From: Acidobacteriota bacterium | GTDB lineage: Bacteria > Acidobacteriota > Vicinamibacteria > Vicinamibacterales > 2-12-FULL-66-21 | Length of the DNA stretch: 13,604 nucleotides | Reading direction: 5' to 3' | Assembly (NCBI GenBank): GCA_020200195.1 | Contig: JAIVJE010000356.1 | Coordinates: forward strand, 1-13,604 | Part shown: positions 7,568-13,604 of the stretch, one piece after another | Layout: the number at the start of each line of letters is the position of its first letter | Position numbering within the stretch: the stretch's first letter is position 1 | Translations under genes and position numbers: made by a program | Notes under the pieces: generated by a model | Databases searched by the model: none | Seen by the model: the letters and a program-made list of their open reading frames with translations, nothing else | Told to the model about the DNA's origin: nothing

Positions 7568-10081
7568 TTAGAAATTCATCCAGTACGACCACTTGACCAG
7601 GAACACGTTGCGTGCGGGGGCATCGAAGACGCCGCCGAGGTCTCTGCGGAAACTGAACGTGCCGCGATCCAGGACGTCCTCACGGCCTTGCTGCCAGACG
7701 ACGAACAGCGTCGAGCCAGGCCTGTATTCCCACCTGAGCACGTTCGTCGTCCGGAAGGACCGATAGTTGAAATCCGGGCTGCCGTCGTACGCGAACGGGA
7801 TGTAACGCAGCGTGTAGTCCTTCGAGCGGCCGTCGCGCAATTCCTTGAATGACAGGTAATCACCCGCCGATACGAACGGCTCCGCGTACAGTTGAATGGA
7901 GAGGGCAGGCGTGACGGTATAGTTCGCGCGCATCCTGACGGCTGCCGTTTGCTGATTCAGGCGCCCGAATACGTAGTGATTGCCGGCTTGCTCAATCCAC
8001 TGCTGTTGGTCCCGATTCCTGCTGAAGCTCAGACCGCCGTTCACCATCAGGAACGATGTCGGCCGCCATGTGATGAACGGGCTCAGGTCGCGGAAGCCAG
8101 AACCGTGACCGTCGGACGAGATGAACCCGTTCAACCCGAGCGACACCGCCTTTCGGCCGTCGGTTTCCAGGTATCCCCAGACGCTTTTCTGCGCGTTGTC
8201 GTACGCGCCGGGCCCGCCTCGCGTCGCACGGTCGTCGAAGCCCGGCGCGTTCACGTTGATGCCCATCCCGGTGGCCCAGTGGTTTGCGAACACGGCATGC
8301 GCATTCACGTTGCCCCCGGAGTAGAGTCTGTCGCCGCCGAAATTCCAGCCGGCATACTGGTTCAGGTTGAACCTGAAGCTCCGCAGGTACCGATTCGGCC
8401 GATCGTGGCGCCACTGCACCCAGTTCCCCATCGTCTTCTGATCGCCCCGCCGGAGAAAGCCGACGTCATTGATGTCGAAGCCGGGACTCTTCACAGCGAC
8501 ATTCGTGTTGAACCGCACGCGCTTGCCGCCGATCTTACTGAGCGCCGCCGAGCCGGCGTAGCCGTTCAGCGAAGTGCGTGCCGGGTGGTACTCGAGATGG
8601 GTCGCGTCAGGCCGCTGGAAGCTGTGGACATTGCTGCGCTGGAGCTCGTCGATCGCCGCCGCATCGCCCAGGACGTTGCTGCCCGCCAGGTATCCTTGTA
8701 TTGCATACCGTGGGCTCAGCCGCCAGTCCCAGTCTGCACCGCCGGTATATGCCTGGCCCGGCAGAAACCGCGTCGCGTCGTCCAGGTTGCGGTTCGTCCC
8801 GGTGACCATGAAGCCGAGCGACGACTGATTGGCGAACTCGCGCCGCGCCCGCACGACGGAATAACTGCTCAGCGGCTCCACGGTCTGCCGGATTCGCTGC
8901 GTGCCGGTCGCGATCACCGCGTCTTCGTCGGAAGTGACGGCGTTCAGCACACCGATCGAAAACGCGCCCACGCGTCCGGTCAGCTTGCCGGCGCCCAGTA
9001 TCGTCGTTTGAAGTGGCGCCCATGAGTAGCTACCGTCGGGCGTCTCCGCCTGCCCCCGGGGAGAGCGGCCGATCCGCCGCGAGTAGAACAGCCCGCTGCA
9101 GTTGCCGTCGTTGCAATCCAGATCGAATCGGAACACACCTGATCCTTCGACGAAGAACGGGCGGCGTTCTGAGAAGAACGTCTCGAATGCCGAGAGATTG
9201 ACGACGGCGGGATCGGCTTCGACTTGTCCAAAGTCGGGATTGATCGTGCCGGTCACAGTGAGTCCTGGCCGGAGCGCGTACTTCAGGTCGAGGCCGAGCG
9301 TGCCGTCCGCCTCAGTGCGCTTGGTCAGCGGGTTGGCGGCACTGACTCGATCGGTCGTGATGTCGCCCACCAGATAGGGCACCAGCTCGAGGCGCTTGGG
9401 GGATTGATCGAGCGTCAGTCCCGTGAGCTCACCGAACGCCGAGACGAAGCCGTTCGCGCTCTTCGACAGGAGCGGCCATGTCGTGACTTCGTTCAGGCGG
9501 CCTATCTGTCGAATGATCGCCAGTCCGAAACTGGCGCTCTGGGAGGGATGGAAGCGGAGCTGCGAAAAGGGAATGCGGAACTCGGCGCGCCACCCCCGCG
9601 CGTCCTTCGACACGGCGACGTCCCACACCGCGTCCCACCCCTGGTCCTCGTTGCTGTCGTTGAACCAGTATTTGTCCCGCTTCACACCCGCGGGGTTCAC
9701 CGCGAACTCGAAGGCCGTCCGCCGATCGTGAAATGAATCGACCGCGACGCTGATCCAGTCCGACGGTGACGATTCATCACGCCGCGAGCGGATTCCGACG
9801 ATGCGGGAGGGTTCCGGGTCTATCGCCTGCACGGCGATGTAGAGGGCGGTGGCATCGTATGCCACGCGAGCTTCCGTCTCGAACGTGGCGGGGGCGCCGT
9901 CGTTCGGTTCGCGCTGCTTGAACCCGGTGATCACCGGTGCGCGGCGCCAGGTTTCGTCACTGGGATCGCCGTCCACGCGGATTGCGGAGGCGGCCGGCAC
10001 GGGCGTCGCGATGATGCGCCCGTTCGCCACCGCGGGTGCGGCCGGGACGAGAAGGACGGCGGCACATATCAGTCGTCGCAT
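7568..10081 (-). CDS. Secreted CBM9-like/DUF5916 outer-membrane beta-barrel protein
   Basis: The product is 837 residues and intact. A signal peptide (MRRLICAAVLLVPAAPAVA) precedes a family 9 carbohydrate-binding-like domain (about 33-195, opening with IRVDGDPSDETWRRA and VAYDATALYIAV). The DUF5916 region follows (about 225-837), with its hallmark block NPDFGQVEADPAVVNLSAFE and ERRPFFVEGSGVF (281-317) and a Cys323/Cys328 pair in LDCNDGNCSGLFYSRRIG. The remainder has the alternating aromatic strands of a beta-barrel and ends in WSYWMNF, a C-terminal aromatic residue typical of outer-membrane insertion signals. The family is abundant in Acidobacteriota and Bacteroidota; its substrate is not established, and sugar or polymer handling is only suggested by the CBM9-like domain. 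The start at ATG 10081 has only a weak GAGAG upstream. Confidence 0.9.
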   Translation of the reverse strand: MRRLICAAVLLVPAAPAVANGRIIATPVPAASAIRVDGDPSDETWRRAPVITGFKQREPNDGAPATFETEARVAYDATALYIAVQAIDPEPSRIVGIRSRRDESSPSDWISVAVDSFHDRRTAFEFAVNPAGVKRDKYWFNDSNEDQGWDAVWDVAVSKDARGWRAEFRIPFSQLRFHPSQSASFGLAIIRQIGRLNEVTTWPLLSKSANGFVSAFGELTGLTLDQSPKRLELVPYLVGDITTDRVSAANPLTKRTEADGTLGLDLKYALRPGLTVTGTINPDFGQVEADPAVVNLSAFETFFSERRPFFVEGSGVFRFDLDCNDGNCSGLFYSRRIGRSPRGQAETPDGSYSWAPLQTTILGAGKLTGRVGAFSIGVLNAVTSDEDAVIATGTQRIRQTVEPLSSYSVVRARREFANQSSLGFMVTGTNRNLDDATRFLPGQAYTGGADWDWRLSPRYAIQGYLAGSNVLGDAAAIDELQRSNVHSFQRPDATHLEYHPARTSLNGYAGSAALSKIGGKRVRFNTNVAVKSPGFDINDVGFLRRGDQKTMGNWVQWRHDRPNRYLRSFRFNLNQYAGWNFGGDRLYSGGNVNAHAVFANHWATGMGINVNAPGFDDRATRGGPGAYDNAQKSVWGYLETDGRKAVSLGLNGFISSDGHGSGFRDLSPFITWRPTSFLMVNGGLSFSRNRDQQQWIEQAGNHYVFGRLNQQTAAVRMRANYTVTPALSIQLYAEPFVSAGDYLSFKELRDGRSKDYTLRYIPFAYDGSPDFNYRSFRTTNVLRWEYRPGSTLFVVWQQGREDVLDRGTFSFRRDLGGVFDAPARNVFLVKWSYWMNF

Positions 10082-10358
10082 TGTTCACTCTCGCCACAAA
10101 CGGACAGTCGCGAGAATCTCCACAACGTTGACTCGTAGGGCGCGACCGGTGTCTTAGACGGGGTGCCGAGTCCGAGGGTTGGCAGATTCCGCCGCGATGC
10201 TGCGTCCGGACCGGATGACACAACGGTGTGCGGAGATGTCCCATTTCAGCCCATCGGCGGATCCGAGATCTCCGATCACCCCCAAACGCTCCAAATACGG
10301 TGGCAGCCCGACGGCCCTCCTTTTGCGGATCAGACACACGGGTCCGGAGGCCCAAGTC
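10082..10358. other. Intergenic region between divergent genes
   Basis: This gap separates the DUF5916 start (minus) from the small protein start (plus). A plus-strand frame is open across part of it from 10179, but its N-terminal 60 residues look non-coding. I see no clear promoter, repeat or RNA structure, apart from the ribosome-binding site listed separately. Confidence 0.5.
10346..10350 (+). promoter_or_regulatory. Shine-Dalgarno that sets the GTG start of the small protein
   Basis: GGAGG ends 8 nt before GTG 10359 and supports this start over the ATG at 10179. Confidence 0.6.
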
Positions 10359-10574
10359 GTGATCTGGTTCTATGAAAAAGACGGGAAGCACCTGCGCTGC
10401 GAGGTCCGGCATCCTATGGAAGGCGATCACTTCGACCTCGTGATCATAGAACCCGATGGGCGCGAGCGCGTGGAGACCTTTGAAGATTCATCGCAGCTGA
10501 ACAAGCGATCGGCCCAACTCGAGCGGGAGTGGCGAGCGATGGGATGGGATGGACCGTTCTCACGCGACTTTTAA
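10359..10574 (+). CDS. Small soluble protein of unknown function (71 aa)
   Basis: Starting at GTG 10359 with GGAGG 8 nt upstream, the product begins VIWFYEKDGKHLRCEVR and continues with a beta-rich half, then a helical half (QLNKRSAQLEREWRAMGW), ending GPFSRDF. It resembles small uncharacterised proteins I associate with Acidobacteriota, which share an opening of the type FYE(K/R)-x-G-x-H-x-RCE; this is a recollection, not a search result. There is no signal peptide or membrane segment, so it should be cytoplasmic. Cys14 and His11 are the only notable side chains. It stands alone, divergent from the DUF5916 gene and convergent with the peptidase, with only 28 nt between the two ends. Confidence 0.65.
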   Translation: MIWFYEKDGKHLRCEVRHPMEGDHFDLVIIEPDGRERVETFEDSSQLNKRSAQLEREWRAMGWDGPFSRDF

Positions 10575-10602
10575 TCTGGGGCAGTCCCTTCTTTCCAGGC
10601 CG

Positions 10603-11943
10603 TCAATACGGAGGCTGTGCCCGTTTCGAGCCAGTGGTCACGGTGACCGTCCGTCCCTCGCGCTGAACGAACGCTTTCGAGAGCGCTCCCTTCACCGCAC
10701 CTCCGGCGAACGTCACCCCGCCATCGCGTTCCTGCGCATCAGGCGGCGCTGCCAGCCCCGTTATCGTGAACGTACGAACCCCGTTGAAAAGCGGATGCTC
10801 GCCTGCCGCCTCGGTGAGGCCGCGACCGTTGAGCATTTCCAGGAAGCCGGCAGCATTTCCCAGCTTGAGGAATCGCACGTGCAACAGCACGCCGCCACCG
10901 AGCGGGCGGACGTTGAGCGGATCGAATCCCTGCGGCCAGAGCGGCTCTTCGGTGGCACGCACGACCAGCGTCCATCCAGGCTGAGAAATGAAGTCGATGC
11001 GCTGTCCGGCGCGACTGGCCTCGATCGCCCCTGTATCCTGCCGGGCGGCCTGTAGCGCCGCGGCGGTCTCGGTCGCGGTAAAGACAGCGGCGGGGCCGGG
11101 ACCCGCGTGCCGCGCCAGTGCGCCTTCGAGCGCGAGCAGGTCCGCCGCCGCTGCCGGTTGCTCCAGCGCCGCCGGCCAGTCGGCACGTATGCGCGACAGG
11201 ACATGTCCGATCGTGGCGCCGATCGCGTACCCGCCCTCGCGCACCTCCTCGGCCCCGAATCCAGCCGCCGGCAGCGGCGCGCCGGTCGTACCGCGCGCAC
11301 GATCCTGGACGAACCGCGCCAGACCTTCCTTCAGCTCGATGCCTCGCTCGTACGCGATCGCGTCTGAAGACATCGCCGCCGCGCGCTGCCGTCTCAGGCC
11401 GAGAAATGCGCGCGCCCACTCCGCGCGTGACGTGTCGTCCGCGGCAGCGGCCGCTCGACGCAGCGCCTCGGTCTCCAACCTGCGCAGGTGCAGGATGTCG
11501 GCGCGCTCATACGGGTAGACGAACAACTGCCCTTCATCCGCGGTCCACTTGGGGTGCTGCGCGAGTTCGAACACGTGAAACGTCTCATGGATCGCGAGCG
11601 CGGCAAGCGCCGCTGGATCGGTAGCTTTCTCGTCCAGCATCACAACAGCCGTCTGCACACCGGCGAGCGCGATCGACGTGTTCGCCCGAACCTCCGGGTG
11701 CAATCCGTTGAAGACGAAGACGGCGGCGTCGGGGTCCTGGACGAAACCCGCCGGCGGCGAGGGGTGGCCGAACAACCAGGTCCGCCCCCGCCAATAGATG
11801 GCGAGCGGCGTCGCGGTCGGCCGGAACCCAGGCCACAGCGGCGTCGCCGACTGCCGCTGGATCTCCCGAACGATGGCCACCGGGAGCGGCGCCGACTGTG
11901 CAGGTTGACTGGCGGTGAGTGCAAGGACAACGAGCGTGAGCAT
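10603..11943 (-). CDS. Secreted HExxH metallopeptidase-like protein (own start within the fused frame)
   Basis: An internal ATG at 11943 starts a 446-residue protein with a signal peptide (MLTLVVLALTASQPAQS), so it was probably an independent gene rather than an EgtD domain. It carries the zinc motif HETFH (His119, Glu120, His123). A candidate third ligand is Glu206 in ELKEGLARF, a gluzincin-like arrangement. A basic helical region and a C-terminal beta-rich domain (about 315-440, with QPGWTLVVRATEEPLWPQGF) follow. The specific peptidase family and substrate are unknown to me. No Shine-Dalgarno precedes the ATG; the upstream bases are the 9-nt array and a CGAAG-GGGG-CTTCG hairpin. It may therefore be expressed poorly, from the egt transcript, or only as the fusion. 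Confidence 0.7.
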   Translation of the reverse strand: MLTLVVLALTASQPAQSAPLPVAIVREIQRQSATPLWPGFRPTATPLAIYWRGRTWLFGHPSPPAGFVQDPDAAVFVFNGLHPEVRANTSIALAGVQTAVVMLDEKATDPAALAALAIHETFHVFELAQHPKWTADEGQLFVYPYERADILHLRRLETEALRRAAAAADDTSRAEWARAFLGLRRQRAAAMSSDAIAYERGIELKEGLARFVQDRARGTTGAPLPAAGFGAEEVREGGYAIGATIGHVLSRIRADWPAALEQPAAAADLLALEGALARHAGPGPAAVFTATETAAALQAARQDTGAIEASRAGQRIDFISQPGWTLVVRATEEPLWPQGFDPLNVRPLGGGVLLHVRFLKLGNAAGFLEMLNGRGLTEAAGEHPLFNGVRTFTITGLAAPPDAQERDGGVTFAGGAVKGALSKAFVQREGRTVTVTTGSKRAQPPY

Positions 11944-12798
11944 GCGCGTTAAACGAAGGGGGCTTCGGGTTCGTTGAGTTCGGCGGGTCTGCGCCGCGGG
12001 AATCGTCACGTGCTGCTCCCCGCGGCTGACGAGATGCATCTCGATCCGCTGCTCGGCGGCGTTCCAGACGGCGCGATGATCGAATGCAGTCAGTCGGAAG
12101 TTGCCGCCGAGCTCCCGATTGATGCGTACCAGCAGGTTCTTGTTGAACGCCGCGGTTACGCCGAGAGGATCGTCGTACGCCAACAGCAACTCGGACTCCG
12201 GCTTCGCCAGGTCGGCGCCGAGCAGCAGGAGATCGCCGGGCGCGAGCGCCATCCGGATCCGTTGCAGGAACCTGTTCGCCGCAGGCGTGTCGAAGTTCCC
12301 GATGTTCGACCCGAGCAGCAGCACCAGCATGGGACTGCCATCTTCGCGCGCCGCCGCCGCACGGCGCAACCCGACCTCGTAGGTCGACTGGTGACCCACG
12401 ACCGAGAAGTGGTCCAGACGGGTGAGGCGCTGCTCGGTCTGCTCGAGCGCCTGCGAGGAGACGTCAATGAGGTGCACGCGCGCCGCACCGCCCTGCGCCT
12501 GCAACGCGCCCGCGAGCACGGCGAGCTTTTCCCCGCTGCCGCACCCGAGCTCGACGATCGTCGCCGAGACCCCGTCGTCGAGATCCAGCGCCGCGACGAT
12601 CTCGGATGCGTGCCGCTCGAGCAAGCGGCTTTCCGACCGCGTGATCTGGTACCACGGCAGCCGGCAAATCGCTTCGAAGAGGCTCGACCCGAGCGCGTCG
12701 TACAGATACTTGGACTGGAGCTGCTTCGGAGTCAGCGCGAGATCGCGCCCGACTTCCGCTGCGAACTCCGCGACGAACGTGAGGGGAGTAGAGGGCAT
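10603..12798 (-). CDS. egtD: Fused reading frame: C-terminally truncated EgtD plus secreted metallopeptidase
   Basis: Residues 1-268 of this 731-residue frame are EgtD, the SAM-dependent histidine N-alpha-trimethyltransferase of ergothioneine synthesis. Visible are TPKQLQSKYLYDALGSSLFEA (split across 23-43), the SAM loop VELGCGSGEK (82-91), LLGSNIGNF (161-169), YDDPLGVTAAFNKN (208-221) and RIEMHL. EgtD is normally about 320 residues; here homology stops at VTIPAA. The last quarter, including the (T)E-x-S segment whose Glu and Ser (Glu282 and Ser284 in the Mycobacterium smegmatis enzyme) complete the histidine site, is missing. Residues 269-285 (QTRRTQRTRSPLRLTR) are encoded largely by a 9-nt-period array, after which a signal peptide and a metallopeptidase begin. 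The product is probably inactive as EgtD. Start ATG 12798 has no Shine-Dalgarno: repeat array abuts it. egtB lies 64 nt upstream on the same strand. Confidence 0.8.
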   Translation of the reverse strand: MPSTPLTFVAEFAAEVGRDLALTPKQLQSKYLYDALGSSLFEAICRLPWYQITRSESRLLERHASEIVAALDLDDGVSATIVELGCGSGEKLAVLAGALQAQGGAARVHLIDVSSQALEQTEQRLTRLDHFSVVGHQSTYEVGLRRAAAAREDGSPMLVLLLGSNIGNFDTPAANRFLQRIRMALAPGDLLLLGADLAKPESELLLAYDDPLGVTAAFNKNLLVRINRELGGNFRLTAFDHRAVWNAAEQRIEMHLVSRGEQHVTIPAAQTRRTQRTRSPLRLTRMLTLVVLALTASQPAQSAPLPVAIVREIQRQSATPLWPGFRPTATPLAIYWRGRTWLFGHPSPPAGFVQDPDAAVFVFNGLHPEVRANTSIALAGVQTAVVMLDEKATDPAALAALAIHETFHVFELAQHPKWTADEGQLFVYPYERADILHLRRLETEALRRAAAAADDTSRAEWARAFLGLRRQRAAAMSSDAIAYERGIELKEGLARFVQDRARGTTGAPLPAAGFGAEEVREGGYAIGATIGHVLSRIRADWPAALEQPAAAADLLALEGALARHAGPGPAAVFTATETAAALQAARQDTGAIEASRAGQRIDFISQPGWTLVVRATEEPLWPQGFDPLNVRPLGGGVLLHVRFLKLGNAAGFLEMLNGRGLTEAAGEHPLFNGVRTFTITGLAAPPDAQERDGGVTFAGGAVKGALSKAFVQREGRTVTVTTGSKRAQPPY
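11958..11993. repeat. 9-nt-period array at the EgtD truncation point
   Basis: Units GGGGGCTTC, GGGTTCGTT, GAGTTCGGC and GGGTCTGCG run in tandem. The nonamer GGTTCGTTG is shared exactly with the array after the cupin gene (11968-11976 and 3343-3351). A short hairpin (11954-11958 with 11963-11967, GGGG loop) overlaps it. The array encodes the residues where EgtD homology ends. Confidence 0.65.
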
Positions 12799-12800
12799 GG

Positions 12801-12880
12801 CTTCAGCTTTCAGCTTGCAGCTTCCAGCTCTCAGCTATCAGCTCACAGATGAGAACTGAAGGCTAAGAGCTGACAGCTGT
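12801..12880. repeat. Inverted degenerate heptamer array between egtB and egtD
   Basis: Six tandem 7-mers on a TCAGCTT consensus run from 12801 to about 12848. Four units of the complementary sense (GAACTGA to CAGCTGT) run from 12853 to 12880. Positions 12832-12844 pair with 12867-12879 over 13 positions with one mismatch. The array starts three bases from the egtD start codon, so it replaces the normal ribosome-binding region, and its other end encodes the last residues of EgtB (TAVSS). Confidence 0.85.
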
Positions 12881-13604
12881 CCTGAACGTTGCGTACACAT
12901 AAGGATAGTTCGGCCGGAACCAGTTGCGGAAGCTCCGCCGAACCAGCTCCCTGGCGGTTCCCGGGGAGGCCCCCTTCATGACGTAATGCTGGCCGTCGAA
13001 AAAGTCGGCCGAATACTCCGGGTACGAGGCCATCGGGCTGAAGCCGTCGAACGGCCCGAAGACGCTGGATGTCCATTCCCAGCCATTGCCGACCAGATCG
13101 TGCACGCCCCAGGCGCTGGCGCCAGCGGGACGGGACCCGACCGGCACAGGTTCCCAGTGCTGGAAGTCGAAGTTGCCTCGCGACGGATCCGGCGGCTCAT
13201 GTCCCCACGGATACGGGCGCTCGTCCCCGGCGGGGCTCCCGAACGCGGCCCGGTGATACTCCGCTTCGGTCGGAAGACGGCGGCCACGCCAGCGCCCGTA
13301 AGCTGACGCCTCGGCATGGCTCACGTAGACCGGCCACGCGTGCGGCAAACGGATGTCGTCGAACATGCCGCGCCAGAACCACTCGCCGGCGCGCCGAACC
13401 CAGAACGTCGGATGCGACACACCCTCCGCCTGCACCCATTCCCAGCCCTCGTTCGACCATAGGTCCTTGTTCGAATATCCACCGGCGTCCATGAACTCGA
13501 GGAAGTCCGCGTTGGTCACGTTGTGGACGTCCACGTCGAACGCGGGCACGTGCACGTGATGTTCCTCGAACTCGTTGTCCCATCCGAAGCGTACGCCTCC
13601 GCGC
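12863..13604 (-). CDS. egtB: EgtB, ergothioneine sulfoxide synthase, C-terminal part (5' end off the right edge)
   Basis: The frame is open to the window edge and reads GVRFGWDNEFEEHHVHVPAF, then VTNADFLEFMDAGGY, GEWFWRGMFDD, PVYVSHAEASAYGRWRGRRL, PTEAEYHRAAFG, VHDLVGNGWEWTSSVFGPF and YPYVYATFRTA. This is the formylglycine-generating-enzyme-like (FGE-sulfatase) domain of EgtB, the non-haem iron enzyme that joins hercynine to a thiol with oxygen. The N-terminal DinB-like part with the His iron ligands lies outside the window, so iron binding cannot be checked. The TAG stop at 12863 falls inside the heptamer array, which supplies the final residues. A GTG at 13555 is internal, not the start. 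It is in operon order with egtD downstream, as expected for the pathway. Confidence 0.9.
   Translation of the reverse strand, partial: RGGVRFGWDNEFEEHHVHVPAFDVDVHNVTNADFLEFMDAGGYSNKDLWSNEGWEWVQAEGVSHPTFWVRRAGEWFWRGMFDDIRLPHAWPVYVSHAEASAYGRWRGRRLPTEAEYHRAAFGSPAGDERPYPWGHEPPDPSRGNFDFQHWEPVPVGSRPAGASAWGVHDLVGNGWEWTSSVFGPFDGFSPMASYPEYSADFFDGQHYVMKGASPGTARELVRRSFRNWFRPNYPYVYATFRTAVSS

Noticed and set aside
7892..9025. 377-codon open frame on the plus strand
   Set aside because: It lies opposite the DUF5916 gene, which has domains, a signal peptide and a barrel end; this frame has no recognisable domain.
11974..12852. 292-codon open frame on the plus strand
   Set aside because: It is antisense to EgtD, whose SAM-binding motifs are unmistakable on the minus strand.
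12801..12880. CRISPR array
   Set aside because: The units are only 7 nt with no spacers and no cas genes nearby.
12863..13555. EgtB starting at the GTG at 13555
   Set aside because: The frame continues to the window edge with conserved EgtB sequence (FGWDNEFEEH), so the true start lies outside.

Overview
The window is high-GC bacterial chromosomal DNA. Several features suggest a soil or sediment Acidobacteriota genome, probably of the Vicinamibacteria type: a large secreted DUF5916/CBM9 outer-membrane protein, a secreted cupin, a TMEM175-like protein beside a WYL regulator, and an egtB-egtD pair. This assignment is inferred from gene content and style; no rRNA or tRNA is present to prove it. 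I saw no insertion sequence, CRISPR array or phage module.

Layout, left to right. Positions 1-2623 (minus strand) hold an AddB-like PD-(D/E)XK nuclease gene that runs off the left edge and is broken by a deletion plus frameshift near 1050-1085. A divergent promoter region (about 2624-2772) leads to a secreted cupin (2773-3315, plus). A hairpin-forming repeat separates it from a convergent six-helix membrane protein (3394-3930, minus). Head to head with that is a DUF2207 membrane protein (4019-5701, plus). Two small overlapping genes follow (5710-6136, minus), then a headless TMEM175-like remnant (about 6163-6534) coupled to a WYL-domain regulator (6534-7523), both plus. Convergent with these is a DUF5916 beta-barrel protein (7568-10081, minus), then a 71-residue conserved-looking small protein (10359-10574, plus). 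The right end is an ergothioneine operon on the minus strand: the C-terminal part of EgtB (12863-13604, open at the edge), then EgtD, which has lost its C-terminal part and reads without a stop into a secreted HExxH metallopeptidase (one frame, 10603-12798).

The most unusual feature is a set of degenerate very-short-period arrays. Units are 7 nt (1368-1461 and 12801-12880) or 9 nt (3315-3378 and 11958-11993). Three of the four are inverted, with two arms of tandem units that fold back on each other. Unit sequence differs from site to site, although the two 9-nt arrays share a unit, but the architecture is the same. One sits in frame inside the nuclease gene, one replaces the egtD ribosome-binding region and encodes the tail of EgtB, one lies between convergent genes, and one sits exactly where EgtD loses homology and fuses to the peptidase.

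Functionally, the right end would make ergothioneine: EgtD trimethylates histidine and EgtB forms the sulfoxide C-S bond. The EgtD here lacks the region that completes the histidine site. Three damaged genes in 13.6 kb (nuclease, TMEM175-like, egtD) mean either local gene decay or assembly collapse at repeats. Read-level evidence would separate the two.
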